Shown here one piece after another: positions 17,671 through 25,916 of a stretch of 64,000 nt of DNA (position 1 is its first letter; every line of letters begins with the position of its first letter). Position numbers and translations under genes: made by a program. The notes beneath the pieces are model-generated. The model had not been told where the DNA came from. It did not search any database and worked only from the letters and a program-made list of their open reading frames with translations. The DNA is taken from positions 1-64,000 of the forward strand of contig JBPCPM010000021.1 in the NCBI GenBank assembly GCA_050999155.1. Direction: 5' to 3'. The DNA comes from JBPCPM01 sp050999155 (lineage in GTDB: Bacteria; Actinomycetota; Thermoleophilia; Solirubrobacterales; 70-9).

Positions 17671-18675
17671 ATGGTCGATCCGCCACGTCCCGAGTCGCCA
17701 CGCCGCTCGCCCGCGCTGGTGAGCGTCGTCGCCCCGGTCTACAACGAGCGGGAGTCGATCGCCCGGTTCCACCAGGCGGTGGCAGCGGCACTCGAGGGCC
17801 GGGCGTTCGAGCTCGTGCTCGTCGACGATGGGTCCGACGACGGGACCGCCAACCTGCTCGACGACATCGCCCACTCCGACGACCGGGTGCGGCTCGTGCG
17901 CCTGTCGCGGAACTTCGGCCACCAGGCCGCGCTCACGGCCGGCATCGACCACGCCGCCGGCGACGTCGTCGTGAGCATGGACAGCGACCTTCAGGATCCC
18001 CCGGCGGTGATCATCGACCTGCTCGCCGAGTGGGAGGCCGGATCGGACGTGGTCTACGCCGTCCGCGAGCAGCGCGAGGGGGAGACACGGTTCAAGGTCG
18101 CCAGCGCGCGGTGGTTCTACGCGATCTTCGCCCGGCTGGCCGGGATCAGCCTCGAGAACAGCGGCGACTTCCGCCTGCTCGACCGCCAGGCCGTGGACGC
18201 CCTGCGCCGGATGCCCGAACGCAACCGGTTCCTGCGCGGGATGACCGTATGGGTCGGCTTCCGCCAGAGCGCCGTGCCCTACACCCGCGACGCCCGCCAC
18301 GCCGGGGAGACGCACTTCACGCTGCGGCGAATGCTGCGGTTCTCGGCCGACGCGGTCTCGTCGTTCTCCCATGTGCCGTTGCAGGCCGCCACCGTGCTGG
18401 GCTTTTTGTTCTCGGCCATCGCCTTTCTCGGCATCCCCTTCGCGATCATCTCCCGATTTGCCGGGCTGTTCGTCCCCGGCATCGCCTCGGTCCTGCTCGT
18501 CGTCTTTCTGCTCGGCGGGATCCAGCTGATCACCGTGGGCATCATCGGCGAGTACGTGGGGCGGATCTACGACGAGGTCAAGGGCCGCCCCCTGTACATC
18601 GTGGCCGAGGCCGACGCCGGACAACCGCGTGCCGCGGGGCCACCCCGGCCCCCGGCCGACGAGAGGCGGCCGTGA
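17671..18675 (+). CDS. GT2 glycosyltransferase with C-terminal membrane helices
   Basis: The 334-residue protein is a DPM1/GtrB-like family 2 glycosyltransferase. It has SVVAPVYNERESI at the N-terminus, VLVDDGSDDGT, LSRNFGHQAALTAGIDHA, the metal-binding DSDLQDPP and an acceptor loop. Two transmembrane helices near residues 240-310 precede GEYVGRIYDEVKGRPLYIV. Such enzymes load a sugar onto polyprenyl phosphate at the cytoplasmic face of the membrane. The ATG at 17671 sits just before the catalytic domain. Its stop overlaps the GTG of the next gene, so it is coupled to an FAD oxidoreductase and, further on, a GT-C transferase that could use the lipid-linked sugar. Confidence 0.9.
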   Translation: MVDPPRPESPRRSPALVSVVAPVYNERESIARFHQAVAAALEGRAFELVLVDDGSDDGTANLLDDIAHSDDRVRLVRLSRNFGHQAALTAGIDHAAGDVVVSMDSDLQDPPAVIIDLLAEWEAGSDVVYAVREQREGETRFKVASARWFYAIFARLAGISLENSGDFRLLDRQAVDALRRMPERNRFLRGMTVWVGFRQSAVPYTRDARHAGETHFTLRRMLRFSADAVSSFSHVPLQAATVLGFLFSAIAFLGIPFAIISRFAGLFVPGIASVLLVVFLLGGIQLITVGIIGEYVGRIYDEVKGRPLYIVAEADAGQPRAAGPPRPPADERRP

Positions 18676-20087
18676 GGGTCGCGGTCATCGGGGCCGGCAT
18701 GGCGGGGCTGACCGCCGCGCTACGACTCACCCAGGCCGGCCACCAATGCGACGTCTACGAGCGCTGGCCCGGCCTCGGGGGCCAGGTGGCCACCATCGAC
18801 GTCGGCGACGGGGTCCTGCTCGAGCGCTACTACCACCACCTGTTTACCTCCGACGTGCACATCGCCGAGCTGTACCGGGAGCTCGGGCTCCCAGACGAGC
18901 TGGAGTTCCGGCCGTCAACTGTGGGCTTCTACTGCCAGGGCGCCCTGCACCCCTTCGACGGGCCGCGCGACCTGCTGCGCTTTCGTCCGCTGTCGCTCAC
19001 GGCTCGGATCCGAATGGGGCTGGCCGTGCTGTGGGTGCAGCGCAGCCGGCGTGGGGTCGAGGCCTACGAGGGCACCACGGCGTGGCGCTGGATCCAGCGG
19101 GCGATGGGATCCCAGGCGTGGGACACGGTGTGGGGGCCGCTGCTGCGCGGGAAGTTCGGCGATCGGGCGAAGGACATCTCGATGGCCTGGCTGTGGGCGA
19201 AGTTCACCACCCGTCGCCGGCTCGAAGGCGACGAGGCGCGCCAGGAGCTGCTCGGCTATCCCAAGGGCAGCTGGGAGCCGTTGCTGCGCGCGCTCGCCGA
19301 CCGGATCGAGGAGGGCGGTGGGCGTGTGCTGATCGACCGCCCCGCGCGGTCGATCGGACGTGAGGGCACGAACATGACCGTGACCCCGGCCGCCGAGGGG
19401 GCGTTTCGCCGCGGGCACGATCCGGCCGCCTTCGAGGCGGACGGGCCGGCCGAGCGCTACGACGCGATCCTGGCCACCGTGCCCAACGACGTGTTCGAGG
19501 GGCTGCTGGAGCCCGAGGTGCGCGAGTCGATGGCCCCCGGATACCTCGAGCGCCTGCACCGCATCGACTACCACGCCGCCCTGTGCCTGCTGTTGGAGCT
19601 CGACCGGCCGTTCGGTCCCTTCTACTGGACCAACGTCGCCGACCGGGACCTGCCGTTCGTCGGGCTCATCGAGCACACGAACTTCATCGAGCCGGCCCGC
19701 TACGGCGGCCGCCGGTTCCTGTACGTGGCCAACTACGTGGACCGGGCCGACGAGCTGCTCTCGCTCGACGCCGAGCAGCTGTTCGAGCGCTACCTCCCGG
19801 GGCTGCATTCCGTGAACGCGGACTTCGATCCCGGGTGGGTGCGCAACCGGTGGATCTTCCGCGAGCCGGCCGCCCAGCCCATCGTCGACGTCGGCTATGC
19901 GGAGCGGATCCCGCCGCTGCGGACCGGCGTGCCCGGCCTGGTGCTGGCCAATACGACCCAGATCTACCCCGAGGACCGCGGGACCAACTACGCGGTGCGG
20001 CTCGGGTCCGACGCGGCGGCCGAGCTGATGGCTGCGGCGCGCGAGCGACTGACCGGGGACCAGGTCGGCGCGCACCCCGGGGCCTGA
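18672..20087 (+). CDS. NAD(P)/FAD-dependent oxidoreductase of the amine-oxidase/UDP-galactopyranose-mutase type
   Basis: The 471-residue protein starts with the dinucleotide motif VAVIGAGMAGLTAALRL, then VYERWPGLGGQV, and ends with a second FAD-binding block, GLVLANTTQIYPEDRGTNYAV. It resembles protoporphyrinogen-oxidase-like flavoproteins often found with glycosyltransferases. A mutase or sugar oxidoreductase role is plausible but unproven. The GTG at 18672 overlaps the GT2 stop (GTGA), and a GT-C gene starts 4 nt after its own stop, so the three genes form a tight operon. Confidence 0.83.
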   Translation: MRVAVIGAGMAGLTAALRLTQAGHQCDVYERWPGLGGQVATIDVGDGVLLERYYHHLFTSDVHIAELYRELGLPDELEFRPSTVGFYCQGALHPFDGPRDLLRFRPLSLTARIRMGLAVLWVQRSRRGVEAYEGTTAWRWIQRAMGSQAWDTVWGPLLRGKFGDRAKDISMAWLWAKFTTRRRLEGDEARQELLGYPKGSWEPLLRALADRIEEGGGRVLIDRPARSIGREGTNMTVTPAAEGAFRRGHDPAAFEADGPAERYDAILATVPNDVFEGLLEPEVRESMAPGYLERLHRIDYHAALCLLLELDRPFGPFYWTNVADRDLPFVGLIEHTNFIEPARYGGRRFLYVANYVDRADELLSLDAEQLFERYLPGLHSVNADFDPGWVRNRWIFREPAAQPIVDVGYAERIPPLRTGVPGLVLANTTQIYPEDRGTNYAVRLGSDAAAELMAAARERLTGDQVGAHPGA

Positions 20088-20091
20088 CGCG

Positions 20092-21387
20092 GTGGTCGCG
20101 CGGATCCACCGGTCGCTGGGATCACCCTCGCGCCGCGAGCTGGGCGCCGTGGGTGTCGCCGTCGTGCTCGGAGTTGCCCTGCGGCTGCTGGTCGTCGTCG
20201 TGACCAAGGGCCACGTCCTCAACGGGGACGAGATCGAGTACGACATCCAGGGCCGGTTCACCGCGGCCGGCCAGTGGTTCTGGTCGACCACGCCCTACGG
20301 AATCCCCCACCCCTCGCTGTGGAAGGCGCCCGTGTACCCCGGGTGGGTCGGCCTCTGGTACTCGGTGCTCGGGTCCGGGTCCTATGACCGGGTGCTTGCC
20401 GTCCAGGCCGTGGTGCTCGGCCCGGCGACGATCGGCCTCACGTGGCTGCTCGGCCGGCGCTGGCTCGGTCCCCCGGTCGGGGTGGTGGCGGCCCTGATCG
20501 TCGCCGTGTACCCGTTTGCCTTCCTCGGGCAGGTGCGGCTGTTCTCCGAATCGGTCGGGGTGCCGTTGTTTCTCGCCGTCGTGCTGCTCGTCGTCGGTCG
20601 CAAGCCCAGCCGGGGCCGCGTGGTCGCGGTCGGGGCCCTCATGGGAGTGGTGCTGCTCACCCGCCCTTCCTGGGCGTTCCTGTTTGCCGGGATCGCAGCC
20701 GCCTGGGTGGTGGCCGAGGGGTGGCGCCGTGGGGCCCTCGCCACCGCGGCGACCGTGGCGATCGCCGCGCTGGTGGTTGCGCCGTGGACGGTGCGTAACC
20801 ACGTCGTCGACGGCGGCTGGGTTCCCATCTCCGTGCAGGACGCCGCGCCGTACGGGACCTTCAACGACGACGCCGCCAACGACGAGGACTACCGCTGGGC
20901 GTGGCGACCGTTGACGAGGCGGGACGCCGATCTGTTCGACCCGGCCAACCCGATGTCCGACCACGAGCTCCGGGCCCGCCTGCGCGAGCGCGCGGCGGAC
21001 TACATCCGAGAGCACCCGTCGTCGGTCCCGAAGGCGACGATCTACAACGGCCTGATCCGCACGTGGGACCTGCGGTCGCCCTCGTCGGTCGTGTTCGAGG
21101 CGACGACCTTCCAGGCGCGCCCCCGGCCGCTGGTCTGGGCCGGGGTGGCCGGCTACTACGTGCTGGTGGCGTTGACGGTGGTCTCCGTCTGGCGGTTGCG
21201 GCAGGAGCGCTGGCTGCTGATCCCCCTCGCCGCCCTCGTCGTGGCCGGGACCGTCACGTTCACGCCGGTCGGCACCACCAGGTACCGGGAGCCGTTCGAG
21301 CCGCTGCTCGCCGTGCTCGCTGCCTCGACCGTCGTCTGGCTGATCGGCCGGATCCGTCAGCGGCGCACGCGCCCGGCTGTGGGCTAG
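20092..21387 (+). CDS. GT-C (family 39/ArnT-like) membrane glycosyltransferase
   Basis: The 431-residue protein has about ten or eleven hydrophobic segments. A first periplasmic loop, LNGDEIEYDIQG, carries the acidic pair typical of the catalytic site in protein-O-mannosyltransferase/ArnT-like GT-C enzymes. HPSLWKAPVYPGW follows in the same loop. Such enzymes transfer sugar from polyprenyl-phosphate donors to extracytoplasmic acceptors, which fits the upstream GT2 that would make the donor. The acceptor is unknown. The GTG start is 4 nt after the FAD oxidoreductase stop. Confidence 0.85.
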   Translation: MVARIHRSLGSPSRRELGAVGVAVVLGVALRLLVVVVTKGHVLNGDEIEYDIQGRFTAAGQWFWSTTPYGIPHPSLWKAPVYPGWVGLWYSVLGSGSYDRVLAVQAVVLGPATIGLTWLLGRRWLGPPVGVVAALIVAVYPFAFLGQVRLFSESVGVPLFLAVVLLVVGRKPSRGRVVAVGALMGVVLLTRPSWAFLFAGIAAAWVVAEGWRRGALATAATVAIAALVVAPWTVRNHVVDGGWVPISVQDAAPYGTFNDDAANDEDYRWAWRPLTRRDADLFDPANPMSDHELRARLRERAADYIREHPSSVPKATIYNGLIRTWDLRSPSSVVFEATTFQARPRPLVWAGVAGYYVLVALTVVSVWRLRQERWLLIPLAALVVAGTVTFTPVGTTRYREPFEPLLAVLAASTVVWLIGRIRQRRTRPAVG

Positions 21388-21409
21388 CCCCGCGCCCGGT
21401 CACGCCGGG

Positions 21410-21751
21410 TCAGTGGTCGATGACCTGCCCCGTCGCCGGCTCGATCTGCAGTCCCTCGCGGACCCAGGCCAGCATGCCGCCCGCCATGTTGTGGGCGTCG
21501 TACCCGGCTCGGCGGAAGGCGGTCGTGGCCATCGCCGAGCGCCCGCCGCTGCGACACACGAACACCACGGGGCGATCGGGGTCCAGCTCGCTCGCCCGGG
21601 CCGACAGCTCGTTGACCTCGATGTGCGTGATCCCGGCAATCCGCCCCGCCTCGTACTCCGCCGGCGTCCGCACGTCGACGAGCTGGGCCTCGCCGGCGCG
21701 ATGCATCGCCGCCGCCTCGGGCGGCTGCACGTCGTGCTCGGCGTCCGCCAC
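21410..21751 (-). CDS. rhodanese-like domain protein
   Basis: The 113-residue single-domain rhodanese has VDVRTPAEYEAGRI and the active-site loop VCRSGGRS, with the catalytic cysteine in the CRSGGRS consensus, and ends with GGMLAW. It probably transfers sulfane sulfur in the cytoplasm. The GTG start lies 2 nt after the stop of the upstream coiled-coil membrane protein gene, so they share a transcript. It converges on the GT-C gene. Confidence 0.9.
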   Translation of the reverse strand: MADAEHDVQPPEAAAMHRAGEAQLVDVRTPAEYEAGRIAGITHIEVNELSARASELDPDRPVVFVCRSGGRSAMATTAFRRAGYDAHNMAGGMLAWVREGLQIEPATGQVIDH

Positions 21752-21753
21752 GG

Positions 21754-22305
21754 CTACGGCGAGCTGGAGCCGCCAGAGGAGGAGGAGTCCGAGCTCGAGC
21801 TCGACTGCTCGGACTCGACATCGTCGACGCGCTGCTCGAGGTCCTTGACCGACTGGGAGGTCTTGGAAACCGAGTCCGACAGCTTCTTCTGGTTGTCCTG
21901 GATCTGGTCGAGCGAGGAGGAGACCTCGTCGAGCTGGCCGTCGAGCTTCGACACGCTGCTGTCCGAGGCGCCGGAGTCCTTGGCCTCGTCGACGTCCTTC
22001 TTGAGGTCGTCCACGTCGTTGCGGACCTTCTCCAGCGAGGCCTTGGTTGCCCGCTCGGTGTTGTCGTTGCCGGTGTCGCTGTCGCCGGCATTGAGGGCGA
22101 AGATCAGGGCGATGGCGCCGAGGATCGCGGCGATCGAGGCGAGCCCCGCGGTGGCGTAGAGCCAGGTCGTGTTGCGATCGACGGCCTCGGCCAGCTCCGA
22201 CGTGACCGCGTAGTTCTCGTGCTCGCGGTCGGAGAGCTCACGCTCCCGGGCATCGAGGTCGCGGTGTTCGGGATCTTCGGGAGGGTTCTGGCCGCTGGAT
22301 TCCAT
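21754..22305 (-). CDS. single-pass membrane protein with long coiled coil
   Basis: The 183-residue protein has an acidic N-terminus of about 47 residues and one transmembrane helix (LYATAGLASIAAILGAIALI). A heptad-rich segment of about 90 residues (VRNDVDDLKKDVDEAKD, LEQRVDDVE) follows, then a Ser/Gly tail. I do not recognise the family. The start at 22305 follows a TACTCT hexamer by 6 nt; the longer in-frame opening to 22401 is rejected. The layout suggests an envelope-anchored protein with an extended coiled coil on one side of the membrane, co-transcribed with a rhodanese. Confidence 0.75.
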   Translation of the reverse strand: MESSGQNPPEDPEHRDLDARERELSDREHENYAVTSELAEAVDRNTTWLYATAGLASIAAILGAIALIFALNAGDSDTGNDNTERATKASLEKVRNDVDDLKKDVDEAKDSGASDSSVSKLDGQLDEVSSSLDQIQDNQKKLSDSVSKTSQSVKDLEQRVDDVESEQSSSSSDSSSSGGSSSP

Positions 22306-22311
22306 GCGGTC

Positions 22312-22317
22312 AGAGTA
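22312..22317 (-). promoter_or_regulatory. -10 hexamer TACTCT, leaderless promoter
   Basis: TACTCT on the minus strand ends 6 nt before ATG 22305 of the coiled-coil protein gene. Confidence 0.5.
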
Positions 22318-22460
22318 GTGGGCCGCCGGGCGGAATCTGCGATTCGCGAACCTGTGGCCGCGGTCGGTCCGTCGCCGTGCAGGCGTACGGCCCGGGGCCA
22401 CGACGCGGTCCTGGCGTAGGATCCCCGGGCCCGTTTCGAACCAGCGAGGAGCCTTCCCAG

Positions 22461-23618
22461 ATGCCCGAAGCAGTCGTCGTCGACGCCATCCGGTCCCCGA
22501 TCGGCCGCGCCTTCAAGGGGTCGCTGACCCCGATGCGCCCCGACGATCTGGGCGCGCAGGTCGTCAACAAGCTCCTGGAGCGCAACCCCGAGATCGATCC
22601 GTCGGCCGTGGAAGAGGTCGCCTGCGGCGTCGGACTCCCCCAGGGCAAGCAGGCCTTCAACCTCGCCCGGATCATCGTCCTGCTCTCGAACCTGCCCGAC
22701 ACGGTCAACGGCGTCACCACCTCGCGCTACTGTGCCTCGGGGCTCGACGCGGTCCGCTGGGCCGCCAACAACGTCAAGGCCGGCCAGGGCGACATCTACA
22801 TCGCCGCGGGCGTGGAGGCGGTCAGCCACTTCAACGAGCGCCAGGAGGCCGCCGGCGAGGCCGACCAGCACTCCGATCTGCAGGGCGAGGGTGACCAGCC
22901 CGACGCCTACATCCAGATGGGCGTGACCGCCGAGAACGTCGCCGAGAAGTACGGCGTCAGCCGCGAGGACCAGGACGCCTACGCCCAGAGTTCCCAGGAG
23001 CGGGCGGTCGCCGCGCAGGAAAGCGGCGCCTTCGATCGCGAGATCGTCGCCATCGACATGCCCGACGGCAGCCAGGTGAGCAAGGACGACGGCCCCCGGG
23101 CCGGCTCGAGCGTCGAGAAGCTCGGCCAGCTCGACCCGGTCTTCCGCGAGGGTGGCACCGTCACGGCGGGCAACTCCTGCCCGCTCAACGACGGTGCGGC
23201 CGCCGTGCTGATCACCTCCGAGGAGAAGGCCGCCGAGCTCGGCCTCACCCCCCGGGCCAGGATCAAGACGGCCGCCACCGCCGGCCTCGAGCCCGAGCTG
23301 ATGGGTGTCGCCCCGATCGGCGCCATGAACAAGCTCCTGGACCGGGCGGGCATGTCGATCGGCGACATCGACATCGTCGAACTCAACGAGGCGTTCGCCG
23401 CACAGGTCCTGCCGATCATGGACGAGGTCGGCTTCGACCGCGACATGCTCAACCCGCACGGCGGTGCGATCGCCCTTGGCCACCCGTTCGGGATGACCGG
23501 CGCCCGCATCATGGCCACGCTGATCAACGACCTCGAGACCCACGACGGCACGTTCGGCATCGAGACCATGTGCGTCGCCGGCGGCCAGGGCGAGGCAATG
23601 TTGATAGAGCGCCTGTAG
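22461..23618 (+). CDS. acetyl-CoA acyltransferase (thiolase)
   Basis: The 385-residue thiolase has all three catalytic blocks: C91 in RYCASGLDAV, H341 in GGAIALGHPFGMTG and C371 in CVAGGQGEAM, plus NEAFAAQ. It catalyses the thiolytic step of beta-oxidation or the reverse condensation of acetyl-CoA units. Length and motifs do not separate degradative FadA-type from biosynthetic PhaA-type enzymes. A GAGGAG Shine-Dalgarno lies about 10 nt upstream of ATG 22461. The gene ends in a strong hairpin and appears monocistronic. It could feed the acyl-CoA and PHA-like genes 3-8 kb downstream. Confidence 0.93.
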   Translation: MPEAVVVDAIRSPIGRAFKGSLTPMRPDDLGAQVVNKLLERNPEIDPSAVEEVACGVGLPQGKQAFNLARIIVLLSNLPDTVNGVTTSRYCASGLDAVRWAANNVKAGQGDIYIAAGVEAVSHFNERQEAAGEADQHSDLQGEGDQPDAYIQMGVTAENVAEKYGVSREDQDAYAQSSQERAVAAQESGAFDREIVAIDMPDGSQVSKDDGPRAGSSVEKLGQLDPVFREGGTVTAGNSCPLNDGAAAVLITSEEKAAELGLTPRARIKTAATAGLEPELMGVAPIGAMNKLLDRAGMSIGDIDIVELNEAFAAQVLPIMDEVGFDRDMLNPHGGAIALGHPFGMTGARIMATLINDLETHDGTFGIETMCVAGGQGEAMLIERL

Positions 23619-23619
23619 G

Positions 23620-23668
23620 GGCGGGCGTGGTGCGCCCGCCGGGCACCTGGCGTCACACCACGCCCGCC
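23620..23668 (+). terminator. strong hairpin after the thiolase gene
   Basis: Perfect 13-bp arms GGCGGGCGTGGTG (23620-23632) and CACCACGCCCGCC (23656-23668) begin 1 nt after the thiolase stop. A T-rich stretch follows only about 20 nt later, so this may be a Rho-assisted or atypical terminator. Confidence 0.55.
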
Positions 23669-23882
23669 AGTGGCTATCGGGGTCGCGCTTTCTTTTCGGC
23701 AACGGCAACGGCGATGAACAGGGGGCCTGAGAGCCAGCCCGCGTGTCTGCCCCCGAAGCGCGGGGCACGACCTCGAAGTGGCGCGGGGGGTGGAGAGTTC
23801 GGAGTACCTTGGGGCGGCGCCGTGGGAGCTTGCCTTTCCGCCCGTGGCGCGAGGCTGGGGGAGGGGCTGGACTGGGGTTTGC

Positions 23883-25850
23883 GTGCCGGAGGCTGCCGTA
23901 CCGGAGGAGGATCGGGTTCTCGTCTACCGAGGGGGGCAGCTGACGCTCGGGCGCAACCACGGCAACGACGTGGTGCTCGACGACGTCAACGTCTCGCGGT
24001 TTCACGCGGTGGTCGTGCAGAGCGGTGACGAGCTCGAGATCCGCGACCTCGGGTCGCAGTGCGGAACGAGGCTCGACGGCCGGCCGGTCAGCCAGGCCAC
24101 GCTGGCCGACGGATCGGTCATCGGGATCGGGCCGTACAAGCTGCGTCTCGACGGCTCGAACTTCGCCTTCCGCGACGAGCGCGGTGCGCTGCGGCTCGAG
24201 GCGACCGACACCACCGTCAGCCGAGGGGGGAAGGAGATCCTGCGACCGATGTCGCTGACCGTCGATCCCGGCGAGCTCGTCGCCGTCATCGGGGAGTCGG
24301 GGTCGGGCAAGACGACGCTGCTGCGCGCGCTGGCCGGTGTCAGCCGACCCGACGCGGGGACGGTCACGCTCAACGGCGACCCGGTCACCTCGCGGCTCAC
24401 CGATGTGGGCTACGTGCCCCAGGACGACATCGTCCACGGCCTGCTGTCGGTTTCTGAGGCGCTGACCTACGCGGCCCGGCTGCGGCTGCCGGACGTCGAC
24501 AGCACGGACATCGCCTCGACCGTGCGACGCGTCACCGGGGAGCTGGGGCTCGAGGACCATCGTCGCACCCGGATCAGCCACCTCTCCGGCGGCCAGCGCA
24601 AGCGGGTCGGCGTCGGGTCGGAGCTGCTCAACCGGCCCAGCATGCTGTTTCTCGACGAGCCGACCACAGGCCTGGATTCGGGTCTGGAACGCCAGCTGAT
24701 GGAGCTGTTTCGCTACCTGGCCCGTCCGGCCTCCAGCGCCGTCGTGCTCGTCACCCACGCAACCCGCAGCCTGGAGCTGTGCGACACGCTGGTGGTGATG
24801 GGGCGCGGGGGCCAGCTGCGCTTTCGCGGTTCACCTGCCGATGCGCTCACCTTCTTCGAGGTCTCCTCGCCGGCCGAGATCTACACCGCCCTCGAACGCC
24901 CGGCGCAGGGCCCACCCCGGGCGCCCGCCCCCGGCGAGGCCGGCCGTGGCGCAGGCGCCACCGACGCGGATGTCGACGGTGCGCAGGCCCCGGCTCCGGG
25001 ACCGGCCGGCTCGCCGCGGGCCAAGGGCTCCGCGGCGGCACACACGGGGGTGCTTGCCGGCCGCTATCTCAAGCTGTTCGTGCGCGATCGGCGCAACGCG
25101 CTGATCCTCATGGGCCAGGTTCCGGTGATCGCGCTGGCCGTTGCGTTCCTTTTCGAGCCCGGCGTCTTCGACATCGGTCCGGGCCGGACGCCGGGCGATC
25201 CCCGCGACGGCATCCAGCTGCTATTCCTGCTTGTCACGACGGCCATCTGGTTCGGTTCGATCGACGCCGCGCGGGAGATCGTCAAGGAGCGAGCCGTCGC
25301 GGCGCGCGAGGCGGCCGTGGGTGTGAAGTGGGGGTCCTACCTGGCGTCGAAGGCGATCGTCCTGTGCGGAGTCTCGACGGTGCAGACGCTCGCGCTCACC
25401 TACTTTGTCCTGGCCATCCACCCGCTCGACGAGTCGGCCGGGGCCTACCTGGCCATCGCCGGGCTGCTGGTTCTCTGCGGGTGGGCTGCCGTAGGGGTCG
25501 GGCTGGCCATCTCGGCGGCCGCCTCGAGCCAGGACCAGGCCACCAGCGTGATCCCCCTGACGCTGATCCCGCAGCTGCTGTTCGCGGGCGCCATCGTCCC
25601 GGTCGAGCGGATGACCGAGCCGATCGCGTTCGTGGCCAACGCCTTCTTCGCCCGCTGGGCCCTGGCCGGTACCGGCGCGGCGATCGACATGCAGGAGCGG
25701 ATCGCCCCCGATCGCAGCCTCGTGGCCGGGTACGGGGAGTCGTTCTTTTCGATCGAGGTGGGCGTTGCCGCTCTGGTCCTCGCCGCCTTCACCGCGGTGT
25801 TCTTCGGCGTGGCTCGCCTCGTGGTCGCACGCGAGCGCGAGCAGCGCTAA
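23883..25850 (+). CDS. FHA-ABC-permease fusion transporter (Rv1747-like)
   Basis: The 655-residue protein joins three parts. An N-terminal FHA domain has LGRNHGND at residues 22-29 and SRFH at 38-41. An ABC ATPase has Walker A GESGSGKTT starting at G137, signature LSGGQRKRVGVG from L234 and LFLDEPTTGLD. A C-terminal ABC-2 membrane domain has about six helices. This is the architecture of mycobacterial Rv1747, an exporter whose FHA domain binds phosphothreonine from Ser/Thr kinases. A Pro/Ala linker separates ATPase and permease. GTG 23883 is preferred because the FHA fold begins there; an earlier in-frame GTG at 23778 adds 35 residues of unlikely composition. No kinase gene is nearby. Confidence 0.85.
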   Translation: MPEAAVPEEDRVLVYRGGQLTLGRNHGNDVVLDDVNVSRFHAVVVQSGDELEIRDLGSQCGTRLDGRPVSQATLADGSVIGIGPYKLRLDGSNFAFRDERGALRLEATDTTVSRGGKEILRPMSLTVDPGELVAVIGESGSGKTTLLRALAGVSRPDAGTVTLNGDPVTSRLTDVGYVPQDDIVHGLLSVSEALTYAARLRLPDVDSTDIASTVRRVTGELGLEDHRRTRISHLSGGQRKRVGVGSELLNRPSMLFLDEPTTGLDSGLERQLMELFRYLARPASSAVVLVTHATRSLELCDTLVVMGRGGQLRFRGSPADALTFFEVSSPAEIYTALERPAQGPPRAPAPGEAGRGAGATDADVDGAQAPAPGPAGSPRAKGSAAAHTGVLAGRYLKLFVRDRRNALILMGQVPVIALAVAFLFEPGVFDIGPGRTPGDPRDGIQLLFLLVTTAIWFGSIDAAREIVKERAVAAREAAVGVKWGSYLASKAIVLCGVSTVQTLALTYFVLAIHPLDESAGAYLAIAGLLVLCGWAAVGVGLAISAAASSQDQATSVIPLTLIPQLLFAGAIVPVERMTEPIAFVANAFFARWALAGTGAAIDMQERIAPDRSLVAGYGESFFSIEVGVAALVLAAFTAVFFGVARLVVAREREQR

Positions 25851-25916
25851 GGGGTTTGGCGCGAACACCCGGCGGTTACCTCCTTCCCAGGGGTAAAACG
25901 ATAAGGAGGCAAACCC

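Noticed and set aside
16977..18671. N-terminal extension of the FAD oxidoreductase frame by 565 codons
   Set aside because: The extension is antisense to the methyltransferase and out of frame with the GT2 gene; the real protein begins at the Rossmann motif at 18672.
23778..23882. 35-residue N-terminal extension of the FHA-ABC transporter
   Set aside because: The extra residues are Trp/Gly-rich and precede the FHA fold; no ribosome site supports GTG 23778.
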